Source: a virus
Strand: one strand, 5' to 3'
Virus record (IMG/VR): IMGVR_UViG_3300042691_029157
Location: 41,736 to 105,735 of that record
Length of the DNA: 64,000 nucleotides
Shown here: one piece after another, positions 50,863 through 59,610 of the stretch
How the letters are laid out: each line of letters starts with the position of its first letter
Numbering within the stretch: the stretch's first letter is position 1
Notes under the pieces: generated by a model
What the model was told of the DNA's origin: nothing
The model's input: the letters and a program-made list of their open reading frames with translations, nothing else
The model's database searches: none
Translations under genes and position numbers: made by a program

Positions 50863-51867
50863 GTGAAAAAAACTTTATTAATAGATGGTAACAACCTCTT
50901 CAAAATCGGATTTCATGGTGTTAAAGACTACTTCAATAATGGTGAACACATTGGTGCAGTATATCACTTTTTAAACACTATCAGGAGGTTTGTAGATGAA
51001 CAAAATTTTGATAAAGTAATTGTATTTTGGGATGGAGAAGACTCTAGGGGACTTAGAGAAACTATCTATCCCAAATATAAACAAAATCGTAAATTTGAAA
51101 TGGAGGATGGGATTCATGAATCCTATTTAAAACAACGTAATCGTATTAAACAATATCTTGAAGAAATTTACGTAAGACAAATTGAAATTCCTGGTAGAGA
51201 AGCTGACGATTTAATTGCTTATTATTGTCAAATTTCTGAAAATGAAAACAAACTGATATTTTCGGCAGATAGAGACCTAACTCAATTGATTTCTGAGAAA
51301 GTATCACAATATCTCCCAAATCTTAAAGTCACCTACAAAAATGGTGATAAAATTAAATTTGATGATTTTGAGTTTCCACACTATAATGTGTTAACTTTGA
51401 AGATATTAATTGGTGATAAATCAGATAATATTGAAGGGATATACCTTTTGGGTGAAAAAACTCTAGTAAAATTTTTTCCTGAGATACTTGATAAACCAGT
51501 TTCTTTTGACGATATTTTGAAAAAGGGTGAGGAACTCTTAAAAGAACAAAAAGATAGTCAAACTTTAAAAAATTTACTAACAGGTAAAACAAAGTCAGGA
51601 ATATACGAACAAGAATACTTTGAAATTAATCGACAAATTGTGGATTTATCAGAACCACTATTAAATGATGAAGACAAAGAACAAGTCAAAAGTTTATATG
51701 AAGAAAGATTGGATATTGAGGGTCGGAGTTATAAAAACTTAATCAAATTTATGGTCGAAGATGGACTATTCAAGTATCTCCCAAAAGGAGATAACGGATG
51801 GACATATTTTATCCAACCTTTTATGAAACTAACGAGAAAAGAAAAAAACAAACCAAAAAATAGATAA
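50863..51867 (+). CDS. 5' nuclease of the FEN-1/RNase H family
   Basis: 334 aa from GTG 50863 (KKTLLIDGNN). The longer frame from 50785 overlaps the methyltransferase end and adds an implausible N-terminus. Motifs typical of the T4 RNase H/FEN family: LLIDGNNLFKI, VIVFWDGEDSRGLRE, GREADDLIAYY, FSADRDLTQLI and KILIGDKSDNIEG. All acidic metal ligands are visible. It removes RNA primers and 5' flaps at the fork. It follows the methyltransferase gene and precedes a small unknown gene by 3 bases. Use of GTG supports low or coupled translation. Confidence 0.85.
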   Translation: MKKTLLIDGNNLFKIGFHGVKDYFNNGEHIGAVYHFLNTIRRFVDEQNFDKVIVFWDGEDSRGLRETIYPKYKQNRKFEMEDGIHESYLKQRNRIKQYLEEIYVRQIEIPGREADDLIAYYCQISENENKLIFSADRDLTQLISEKVSQYLPNLKVTYKNGDKIKFDDFEFPHYNVLTLKILIGDKSDNIEGIYLLGEKTLVKFFPEILDKPVSFDDILKKGEELLKEQKDSQTLKNLLTGKTKSGIYEQEYFEINRQIVDLSEPLLNDEDKEQVKSLYEERLDIEGRSYKNLIKFMVEDGLFKYLPKGDNGWTYFIQPFMKLTRKEKNKPKNR

Positions 51868-51870
51868 AAA

Positions 51871-52323
51871 ATGAATCAAAATGAAATGACAAAAATGGAG
51901 TTTTTGTTAACTCTAAACGACAACATCGTTGTACAAAGATTTTACAACGTAAGAGGGTATAATCCTAAAGCTAAAAATTCTATGGAGCTTTATTATGAAC
52001 TTTTGGACTTTTCAGAGTTATTACAAAGACATTTAAAAATGCGGTCTATCGACTATCTTCTAGAGAACGACTACCAAATTATGGAAGACCCACAAATGTT
52101 GGAAACGTCTTATACAGATGGTCCGGAAAACTTTAATATGTTCATCAAAATTGACGGAGAATTGGTATGTCATCGTCAGTTCGACGCTAAACCATACCCA
52201 CCAAAAGTTAGATACACTGTTGACGTACGTATCTTCTTAAAAGAATTGTTACGTAATTTGACCGACGTTTTCTCAACTAAAAATTTAACTTTAGATTATA
52301 TGGGTGTTCGCTTGGCTCGTTAA
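51871..52323 (+). CDS. Conserved-looking protein of unknown function
   Basis: 150 aa, not recognised. It has an acidic N-terminal helical part (MTKMEFLLTLNDNIVVQRF) and a C-terminal part with KVRYTVDVRIFLKELLRNLT. Position between the 5' nuclease and the DnaB-type helicase, 3 bases after one and 27 before the other, points to replication. A helicase loader or primase cofactor would fit the context, but no motif supports either. Confidence 0.55.
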   Translation: MNQNEMTKMEFLLTLNDNIVVQRFYNVRGYNPKAKNSMELYYELLDFSELLQRHLKMRSIDYLLENDYQIMEDPQMLETSYTDGPENFNMFIKIDGELVCHRQFDAKPYPPKVRYTVDVRIFLKELLRNLTDVFSTKNLTLDYMGVRLAR

Positions 52324-52331
52324 TATTTATC
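52324..52331 (+). promoter_or_regulatory. Box TATTTATC before the helicase gene
   Basis: TATTTATC lies 19 bases before the helicase ATG. It is the one clear example outside structural genes, so it could be chance or a second expression time. Confidence 0.25.
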
Positions 52332-52350
52332 AAAAAACCAACAGACACTT

Positions 52351-53724
52351 ATGAGTACAGACAAAAATTTCGAGTATTTAGGACAAACATTTCAGTTACA
52401 ATTACTGAATCAAATCATCACAGATAAAGACTTTGCACATTCAATTGTGGAGGTTGTTGAAAATAGTTATTTTGAAAATAAATACTACAAGATTATCATT
52501 CAGATGATTAAAGAGTATTATTCAAAATACGAGGCTAGTCCTAATTTTGAAACTCTGTCTCAAATTGCAAAAAGTGAAATTTCACAAGAATTGGCAAGAA
52601 AAATAGTACTTGACACTATTGGGGAAATTAAAATTGCCCCTGACGAAGGTAAAACATTTGTCCAAGAAAAGGCATTAAAATTCTGTAAACAACAAGAGTT
52701 ACAGAAAGTAATGAGTAAGGCTCAAAAAATCATTGATTCGGGTGAATTCGAAAATTATGACCAACTTGAAGAAATGGTTAGAGATGCTTTACAAGTGGGT
52801 GAAGTTGATAGGGGGACTGGAGATGTCTTTGAAAATCTTGATGACGTATTATCGGACGATTACAGACACCCAATCCCAATGGGAATACCAGGAATCGACA
52901 ACTTACTTAAAGGGGGATTGGCAAAGGGTGAAATTGGTGTAATTTTAGCCCCAACAGGGGTAGGTAAAACCACCGTTACATCCAAAATTGCTAACCACGC
53001 TTTTAATATGGGATTTAACGTTCTTCAGATATTTTTTGAGGATAACCCAAAAATTATCCAAAGGAAACATTTCACTATGTGGACAGGAATTGCTCCTGAC
53101 AAATTGGGTGAACACAAAGAAGAAGTTTTGGAAAAGGTGAAGGAAATTAAGGATAAGATGAAAAATAAACTTATCCTTAAAAAACTTCCTTCAGATACTC
53201 TAACTATGAATCAGATTAAAAATCAATTAAGAAAGATGATTGCTGATGGTATTAACCTTGATGTTATTATTTTGGATTATATTGATTGTGTTACACCTGA
53301 AAAATCTTTAGAGGACGAATGGAAATCTGAAGGTTCTGTAATGAGAGCATTTGAAGCCATGTGTCATGAATTACATATTGCTGGTTGGACTGCAACCCAA
53401 GGTAATAGAAGTTCAATCTCATCTGAGGTTGTTACTACTGACCAAATGGGGGGTTCTATTAAGAAAGCTCAAGTTGGTCACGTTATTATTACAATTGCTA
53501 AATCTTTACAACAAAAAGAATTAAATTTGGCAACAATTGCAATTACAAAATCACGTATTGGTAAAGACGGAATTGTATTTGAAAATTGTAAATTTAATAA
53601 TGAGTTGATGGAAATTGACACTGAAAGTTCTGTTACTTTCTTAGGATTGGAAGAGAACAAAGAGCAACAGAAAAAAGACAGAATTAAAGAGGTTATGGAG
53701 AAAAGAAAACAACAACAAGTATAA
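52351..53724 (+). CDS. Replicative DNA helicase (DnaB/gp41-like)
   Basis: 457 aa. Residues 1-150 form the helical N-terminal domain. Walker A is LAPTGVGKTTVTSKIA (200-209) and Walker B VIILDYIDCVTP (about 300). A RecA-like core with TATQGNRSS and the final TIAITKSRIGKDG complete the DnaB pattern. The hexamer unwinds the fork 5' to 3' on the lagging strand. No helicase loader is recognised in the window, unless the preceding 150-aa gene serves. Confidence 0.88.
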   Translation: MSTDKNFEYLGQTFQLQLLNQIITDKDFAHSIVEVVENSYFENKYYKIIIQMIKEYYSKYEASPNFETLSQIAKSEISQELARKIVLDTIGEIKIAPDEGKTFVQEKALKFCKQQELQKVMSKAQKIIDSGEFENYDQLEEMVRDALQVGEVDRGTGDVFENLDDVLSDDYRHPIPMGIPGIDNLLKGGLAKGEIGVILAPTGVGKTTVTSKIANHAFNMGFNVLQIFFEDNPKIIQRKHFTMWTGIAPDKLGEHKEEVLEKVKEIKDKMKNKLILKKLPSDTLTMNQIKNQLRKMIADGINLDVIILDYIDCVTPEKSLEDEWKSEGSVMRAFEAMCHELHIAGWTATQGNRSSISSEVVTTDQMGGSIKKAQVGHVIITIAKSLQQKELNLATIAITKSRIGKDGIVFENCKFNNELMEIDTESSVTFLGLEENKEQQKKDRIKEVMEKRKQQQV

Positions 53725-53751
53725 TTATTAAAACAGATTAAATTACATTTT

Positions 53752-54699
53752 ATGGAAAAAATATTAAAAGAAAACCCAAACCGATTTGTGATATTTCCTA
53801 TCCAATATAACGACATATGGGAATATTATAAAATGCATCAAGCGGCATTTTGGACGGCTGAAGAAGTTGATTTATCAAACGACATTAGAGACTGGGAGAA
53901 TTTATCGGAAAATGAACAATATTTTATTAAAAATGTATTGTCATTCTTTGCCGCTTCTGACGGAATTGTTAATGAAAATTTAGCGGAAAATTTTTATAGA
54001 GAAGTTCAATATCCAGAGGCTAAATTTTTCTACGGAATGCAACTTGCAATGGAAAATATCCACTCATTGATGTATTCATTATTGATTGATACCTATATCT
54101 CAAATGAGGAAGAAAAGAACAAATGTTTCACGGCATTAGATAATCTACCAGCAGTTCAAAAGAAGGCTAAATGGGCTTTAGATTGGATTGAAAACGCGTC
54201 CTTCCAAGAAAGACTTGTTGCATTTGCAGCAGTTGAAGGTATTTTCTTTTCAGGGTCGTTTTGTTCAATCTTTTGGTTAAAGTCTCGTGGAATCATGCAA
54301 GGTTTGTGTAATGCAAACTCTTTGATTTTCAAAGACGAAAATTTACATTGTGATTTTGCAATCCACTTGTTGAATAATCACGTCGAAAATAAACCAAGTG
54401 AAAAGAGAATTAAAGAAATTCTTTTATCGGCTCTAGAGATTGAAAAAGAATTTATTACTGAATCATTACCCGTTTCATTGATTGGTATGAACCAAAATTT
54501 AATGAAACAATACTTAGAATTCGTGGTCGATGGACTACTTGTTAAAATGGGATGTAAAAAACAATTCAATGTTGAACAACCATTTAAATTTATGGAACAA
54601 ATAGCCGTTGAAACGAAAGGGAATTTCTTCGAATCAAGAACGGTTGAATATCAAAAAGCGAAATTAAATGAGTCCCTCTCATTTACTGATGACTTTTAA
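53752..54699 (+). CDS. nrdB: Ribonucleotide reductase small subunit (class Ia)
   Basis: 315 aa. The di-iron and radical residues are present: EEVDLSND (D40), [22 protein letters not shown] (E101, H104, radical Y108) and [12 protein letters not shown]. The motif wording resembles eukaryotic/viral R2 more than the E. coli type. It forms the tyrosyl radical that starts ribonucleotide reduction by the large subunit encoded 19 bases downstream. It supplies dNTPs for phage DNA synthesis. Confidence 0.92.
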   Translation: MEKILKENPNRFVIFPIQYNDIWEYYKMHQAAFWTAEEVDLSNDIRDWENLSENEQYFIKNVLSFFAASDGIVNENLAENFYREVQYPEAKFFYGMQLAMENIHSLMYSLLIDTYISNEEEKNKCFTALDNLPAVQKKAKWALDWIENASFQERLVAFAAVEGIFFSGSFCSIFWLKSRGIMQGLCNANSLIFKDENLHCDFAIHLLNNHVENKPSEKRIKEILLSALEIEKEFITESLPVSLIGMNQNLMKQYLEFVVDGLLVKMGCKKQFNVEQPFKFMEQIAVETKGNFFESRTVEYQKAKLNESLSFTDDF

Positions 54700-54718
54700 T
54701 TTACTATCTTTATAAACT

Positions 54719-57151
54719 ATGATGTCACTTAGAATTAAAAAAAGAAGTGGTGACGATGCGTCGTTCAACCCACAAAAAATTTATAACAGAATTAAAAGAG
54801 CCGCTAAAGGATTAACGGTTAATTCTGACGAAATATTCATCAAGGTAATAACTTCAGTTCCAACTGAAGGCATTATCACTACCAAGGACTTGGACAAGTT
54901 AATTTATGAAATTGCAGCAGCGTTTACGGGTAGTCACCATGACTATTCTCGTTTAGCGTCATCAGTTGCAATATCATCTTATCACAAAGAAACAGACCCG
55001 AGTTTCTCTAATGTTATGCACACACTACATGTTGATGGTATTGTTAATGATAAATTAATGGAAATTATTGAATCATACGGACCTAGTAATATTGATGATG
55101 TTATTAATCACGATAATGATTACAATTTTGACTATTTTGCATGGCGTTCATTACAAGAAATGTATCTTTTAAAATTACCTACAGGTAAAGTCGTTGAAAG
55201 ACCCCAACATATGTACATGCGTGTCGCATTATGGGTAACTAAGTCATTTGAGGAGGCCGTTGAATATTATAAGTCATTGTCAAATCAACTTATATCACCC
55301 GCAACACCAATTATGATTAATGCTGGTACAAAGACACCACAACTTGCATCTTGTGTGTTGAAATACAATGATGACGATTCGCGTGAAGGTCTTTTAGACA
55401 CTATGAGAGACATCTCAACGTATTCATCAGATGCTGCGGGTATTGGTCTTTGTATGTCAAATATTCGTAGTAAGGAAAGTCGTATTAACTCATCAGGGGG
55501 ATATGCGGGTGGATTATTGAAGTATTTGAAGATTGTTAACGAGTCACTCCGTTTCTTTAACCAACAAGGACGTAGACCAGGTTCTGCGGCTATTTATTTA
55601 GAACCTTGGCACAAAGATGTTTTGGATTTGTTGGATATTAAAAAGAATACTGGTGCTGAAGAATTAAGAGCTCGTGATTTATTTACAGCACTTTGGATTC
55701 CTGACAATTTTATGAGAGCGGTTAAGAATAATGACGATTGGTATTTGTTTTGTCCTAATGATATTAAGAAATCAGGTATCAAACCACTACAAGAATGTTA
55801 TGGTGATGAGTATGAGACTAATTACAATAAAGCCGTTGAATTAGGACTTGGTAAAAAAGTTAAAGCTCAAGACATTTGGAATAAAATTATCGAATCTCAA
55901 ATTGAAACCGGAGTTCCTTATCTTTGTTCTAAAGACAATGCTAATAAGAAAACTAACCACCAAAATATTGGTGTAATTAAACAATCAAATCTTTGTAATG
56001 AAATTTATCAATATACTGATGAGGACACTACGGCGATTTGTACTTTATCATCTATGGTATTAAAGAACTTCGTTAAAGACGGGGAGTTTAATCACCAACT
56101 ATTGTATGAAGAAACCCGTAAGGTGGTAAGAGCGTTGAATAAAGTAATCGATATCAATAGCTACTCAACTGAAAAAGGTAGAATTGGTGGACTAGCCCAA
56201 AGAGCAATTGCTATTGGAACTCAAGGTCTTGCTGACGTATTCTATTTGATGGATTACATCTTCACATCTGACGAAGCTCGTAAATTAAACAAAGAAATTT
56301 TTGAAACTATCTATTTCGCAGCTATCACTGAAAGTAATAGGTTGTGTATTGATGGTGAATACAAACCATACTCACACTTTGAAGGTTCACCTATGTCACA
56401 AGGTAATTTTCAATTTGATATGTGGGGATTAAAAGAAGATGAGTTGTCAGGAAGATGGCCTTGGGGTATCTTAAAACAAAATGTTAGTAAATATGGTGTT
56501 TGTAACTCTTTATTTACTGCTCAGATGCCTGTGGCATCTTCGGCCAAGATTACAGGTTCATATGAAATGACCGAACCTGCCCACTCAGCTATTTTTAACA
56601 GACGTGTAGTTGGTGGTGAAATTATGATTGTTAACAAGTATTTAATTAACGATTTTGAAAAGATTGGAATTTGGTCTGAGGATTTGAAGAATGAAATCAT
56701 CATGAACGAAGGTTCAATACAAGGAATAAATTTTAATAATTACCTCGACCAAGAAGATAAGAAATACAACTCAAAAGTTAAAAGAACCGAACATTTGATT
56801 CAGAAATATAAAACAATTTGGGAAATTTCTCAGAAGTCTTTGATTGAAATGGCGGCAGATAGAGCACCATTCATTGACCAATCACAATCAATGAACATTT
56901 ATATGGGTAACCCAACTCTATCTAAGATTTCATCATCACATTTTTACGGATGGGAAAAAGGTTTAAAAACACTTTGCTACTATGTTAGAACAAAGGCGAT
57001 TTCAACAGGAGCTAAACATTTAGCGGTCGACATATCAAAAACGATTAAACCAAAAGTAACCCCTGAACCACCAAAAGTAGACTATAAAGAAATGAATTTA
57101 CCTCCAAAACCAGACAATAGTCAATTTGATTGTTTTGGATGTTCATCCTAA
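54719..57151 (+). CDS. nrdA: Ribonucleotide reductase large subunit (class Ia)
   Basis: 810 aa. An N-terminal ATP cone (SLRIKKRSGDDASFNPQKIY) is followed by catalytic motifs: MINAGTKTPQLASC, SNLCNEIYQYTDED (the N-x-C-x-E active site) and MPVASSAKITGSYEMTEPAH, and a C-terminal CFGC tail Cys pair for re-reduction. It is a complete, regulated class I enzyme with the small subunit encoded just upstream. A weak host-like promoter could lie in the 19-base gap. A hairpin terminator follows directly. Confidence 0.93.
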   Translation: MMSLRIKKRSGDDASFNPQKIYNRIKRAAKGLTVNSDEIFIKVITSVPTEGIITTKDLDKLIYEIAAAFTGSHHDYSRLASSVAISSYHKETDPSFSNVMHTLHVDGIVNDKLMEIIESYGPSNIDDVINHDNDYNFDYFAWRSLQEMYLLKLPTGKVVERPQHMYMRVALWVTKSFEEAVEYYKSLSNQLISPATPIMINAGTKTPQLASCVLKYNDDDSREGLLDTMRDISTYSSDAAGIGLCMSNIRSKESRINSSGGYAGGLLKYLKIVNESLRFFNQQGRRPGSAAIYLEPWHKDVLDLLDIKKNTGAEELRARDLFTALWIPDNFMRAVKNNDDWYLFCPNDIKKSGIKPLQECYGDEYETNYNKAVELGLGKKVKAQDIWNKIIESQIETGVPYLCSKDNANKKTNHQNIGVIKQSNLCNEIYQYTDEDTTAICTLSSMVLKNFVKDGEFNHQLLYEETRKVVRALNKVIDINSYSTEKGRIGGLAQRAIAIGTQGLADVFYLMDYIFTSDEARKLNKEIFETIYFAAITESNRLCIDGEYKPYSHFEGSPMSQGNFQFDMWGLKEDELSGRWPWGILKQNVSKYGVCNSLFTAQMPVASSAKITGSYEMTEPAHSAIFNRRVVGGEIMIVNKYLINDFEKIGIWSEDLKNEIIMNEGSIQGINFNNYLDQEDKKYNSKVKRTEHLIQKYKTIWEISQKSLIEMAADRAPFIDQSQSMNIYMGNPTLSKISSSHFYGWEKGLKTLCYYVRTKAISTGAKHLAVDISKTIKPKVTPEPPKVDYKEMNLPPKPDNSQFDCFGCSS

Positions 57152-57155
57152 TATT

Positions 57156-57187
57156 AAAACCCGACACAAGTCGGGTTTTTATTTTTT
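57156..57187 (+). terminator. Strong hairpin terminator after nrdA
   Basis: A perfect 10-bp stem, AAAACCCGAC (57156-57165) and its complement (57170-57179), with an ACAA loop is followed by TATTTTTT. It closes the replication block and separates it from the baseplate wedge genes. Confidence 0.88.
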
Positions 57188-57217
57188 ACACTATTTAATT
57201 AAAATTTCACAACATTA

Positions 57218-57225
57218 TATTTATA
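57218..57225 (+). promoter_or_regulatory. Candidate late promoter box TATTTATA (baseplate wedge)
   Basis: TATTTATA lies only 4 bases before the gp25-like ATG at 57230 and just after a terminator, so transcription of the wedge operon must start near here. The tight spacing predicts a leaderless mRNA or a start further upstream. Confidence 0.45.
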
Positions 57226-57229
57226 CAAT

Positions 57230-57691
57230 ATGGCAAATGGTAAAACATATGGTATTGATTTTCCTTTCAGAAATTCCCAATATGGACAATATTTGAGTTT
57301 ATCTCAAACTGCGGACGATGAAATAAGAAACAATTTGATACATCTTCTACTTACTAGAAAGGGAACTAGATATTATTTACCTGATTTTGGGACAAGATTA
57401 TATGAATATATTTTCGAACCAATGGACTCACCAACCTTTGATGGTATTGAATCTGAAATTAGAGAAAGTTGTGAAAGGTATATTCCGAACTTAAAAATAA
57501 ATAAAATAACTATTACGGCAGCCTCATCGGAAGAGGAGGATATTGTTGTTACTACTGAAGGTAATGCTACAAACAGAAGTTACAGGATGCCTGGATTAAA
57601 TAATTTAGAATACACTGCAAAAGTTAGAATTGATTATATTATTACAGATAATGTATTTAATTCTAAAGATTTTGTAATAATTAATATATAA
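57230..57691 (+). CDS. Baseplate wedge protein gp25-like
   Basis: 153 aa. The motif LLTRKGTRYYLPDFGTRLYE is the hallmark of GPW/gp25 wedge proteins; despite the lysozyme-like family name the role is structural. It nucleates sheath polymerisation at the baseplate. The gp6-like gene follows after 4 bases, as in T4-type phages. Confidence 0.9.
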   Translation: MANGKTYGIDFPFRNSQYGQYLSLSQTADDEIRNNLIHLLLTRKGTRYYLPDFGTRLYEYIFEPMDSPTFDGIESEIRESCERYIPNLKINKITITAASSEEEDIVVTTEGNATNRSYRMPGLNNLEYTAKVRIDYIITDNVFNSKDFVIINI

Positions 57692-57695
57692 GAAC

Positions 57696-59534
57696 ATGGC
57701 TGAAAAAAGAATAGCGTATACCGTCAGGGATTTCCAAGGAATTAGAACAGAATTAGTAAATTTTGTAAAAGCTTATTACCCTGAGTTAATTGATAACTTC
57801 AATGACGCATCCGTATTTTCCGTTTTTATGGACTTAAACGCGGCTGTTGCGGATAATTTACATTACCATATTGACAGAAGTGTTCAGGAGACGGTATTAC
57901 AATTTGCTCAACAACGTTCCTCAATTTACAACTTAGCTAGAACATACGGATTAAAAATACCAGGACAAAGACCATCAGTTGCATTAGTTGACTTTTCAAT
58001 TACTGTTCCAGCTTCAGGTGATAAGGATGATGAAAGGTATGAAGGTATTTTAAGAAGGGGTTCTCAGGTTGTTGGTGCTGGTCAAATATTTGAAACAATA
58101 TATGATATTGATTTCACATCACCATATAACGCACAAGGATATCCAAACAGATTAAAAATACCAAACTTTGACTCAAGAGGTAATTTAATTAACTACACAA
58201 TTACAAAACGAGAATTAGTTGTTAATGGTGTTACAAAAGTATTTAAACAAGTTATTACACCAAATGACGTTAGACCATTTTATGAAATATTTTTACCTGG
58301 TAAAAATGTGTTAGGTATTACAAGTATTATACAAAAAGATGGTACAAATTATGCTAATATCCCATCTGCTCAAGAATTTTTAGGTGAGATTGGAAGATGG
58401 TATGAAGTTGATGCACTTGCTCAAGATAGAGTATTTGTTGAAGATTCAACAAAACCATCAGATAGACCTGGTGTTAAAATCGGAAAATGGATACAAACTA
58501 ATAATAGATTTATTAGTGAATATACCCCTGAAGGTTTCTTAAAAGTTACTTTTGGTGGTGGTAATACTTCAGCTGAAGAACAATTGGTTGAGTTTACTAG
58601 AACAGGTAATATGCCAACAATCCAAAACTTTTTGAATAATTTTGCTTTAGGGTCAACACTTAAATCTAATACAACTCTGTTTATTCAGTATCGTTCTGGT
58701 GGTGGGGTCGGTAGTAATTTAGGTGTAAACGTAATCAATCAAATAGGTACAGTCATATTTGTGGTGAATGGTCCATCAGAAGGAACGAATACTTCTGTTG
58801 TAAATTCACTTAGATGTACAAATGTTACTGCCGCAATCGGTGGTGCTGGACAACCTACGATTGAAGAAGTTAGAAACTATGTGGCATTTAACTTTGCAAG
58901 TCAAAACAGAGCAGTTACTGTAAATGACTATGAGGCAATCATTAGAAAAATGCCAAGTCAATTTGGAGCACCTGCAAAAGTTGCCGTAATGGAGGAAGAT
59001 AATAAAATTAAAATTAAAATCCTTTCTTTTGACACAACTGGAGCATTGACGCCTGTTGTATCAAACGCTTTAATGGATAACTTAGCGTCATACCTTTCAA
59101 ATTACCGAATGATAAATGACTACATCTCAATTGAAACTGCGGATGTTATTGATTTAAGTGTTGATGTGTATGTTGTACTTGAGTCTACCCAAAATCAAGG
59201 TGCGATTATTAGTACAATCATTCAAAAAATTGCTGATTATTTTAACCCATCAGCTAGAGAATTAGGACAAAATGTTAATATATCTGAAGTTAATAGAATA
59301 TTACAATCTGAAAATGGCGTAATATCGGTAACACAAATAGACATTTTCAATGAAGTTGGAGGTGAATACTCATCGTCCCAAACATCAATGGCTTATTCTG
59401 ATAGTACTACAAAACAAATTGAACCTCAAGACGGAACTTTATTTGCTTTACCGAATCAGATATACCAAATCAGATTCCCAGCTAAAGACATTAGAGTTAG
59501 AGTCAAGAATTTCCAATCCGTTTCTGTTTCTTAA
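57696..59534 (+). CDS. Baseplate wedge protein gp6-like (Baseplate J)
   Basis: 612 aa. The N-terminal region (YTVRDFQGIRTELVNFVKAY, YHIDRSVQETVLQFAQQRSS, YNLARTYGLKIPGQRPSVA) is characteristic of Baseplate_J/gp6 proteins. The middle (RAVTVNDYEAIIRKMPSQFG) and the C-terminal beta domain fit too. It forms the ring joining wedges around the hub. It follows gp25 closely and is in turn followed by a giant wedge-type gene. Confidence 0.9.
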   Translation: MAEKRIAYTVRDFQGIRTELVNFVKAYYPELIDNFNDASVFSVFMDLNAAVADNLHYHIDRSVQETVLQFAQQRSSIYNLARTYGLKIPGQRPSVALVDFSITVPASGDKDDERYEGILRRGSQVVGAGQIFETIYDIDFTSPYNAQGYPNRLKIPNFDSRGNLINYTITKRELVVNGVTKVFKQVITPNDVRPFYEIFLPGKNVLGITSIIQKDGTNYANIPSAQEFLGEIGRWYEVDALAQDRVFVEDSTKPSDRPGVKIGKWIQTNNRFISEYTPEGFLKVTFGGGNTSAEEQLVEFTRTGNMPTIQNFLNNFALGSTLKSNTTLFIQYRSGGGVGSNLGVNVINQIGTVIFVVNGPSEGTNTSVVNSLRCTNVTAAIGGAGQPTIEEVRNYVAFNFASQNRAVTVNDYEAIIRKMPSQFGAPAKVAVMEEDNKIKIKILSFDTTGALTPVVSNALMDNLASYLSNYRMINDYISIETADVIDLSVDVYVVLESTQNQGAIISTIIQKIADYFNPSARELGQNVNISEVNRILQSENGVISVTQIDIFNEVGGEYSSSQTSMAYSDSTTKQIEPQDGTLFALPNQIYQIRFPAKDIRVRVKNFQSVSVS

Positions 59535-59589
59535 TTTTCGGTTCTGTTTATTATTATGTTGATTACGTTTTTAAAAATGTGGTCATAAG

Positions 59590-59597
59590 TATTTATT
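59590..59597 (+). promoter_or_regulatory. Candidate late promoter box TATTTATT
   Basis: TATTTATT lies 13 bases before the ATG at 59611 in the 76-base gap after the gp6-like gene. Confidence 0.45.
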
Positions 59598-59610
59598 AAT
59601 AAAAAGTTCG

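Noticed and set aside
54682-54712. Host-like promoter before nrdA (TTTA-N19-TATCTTTA)
   Set aside because: Both elements lack the conserved final G; the 19-base gap alone is weak evidence, and read-through from nrdB is likely.
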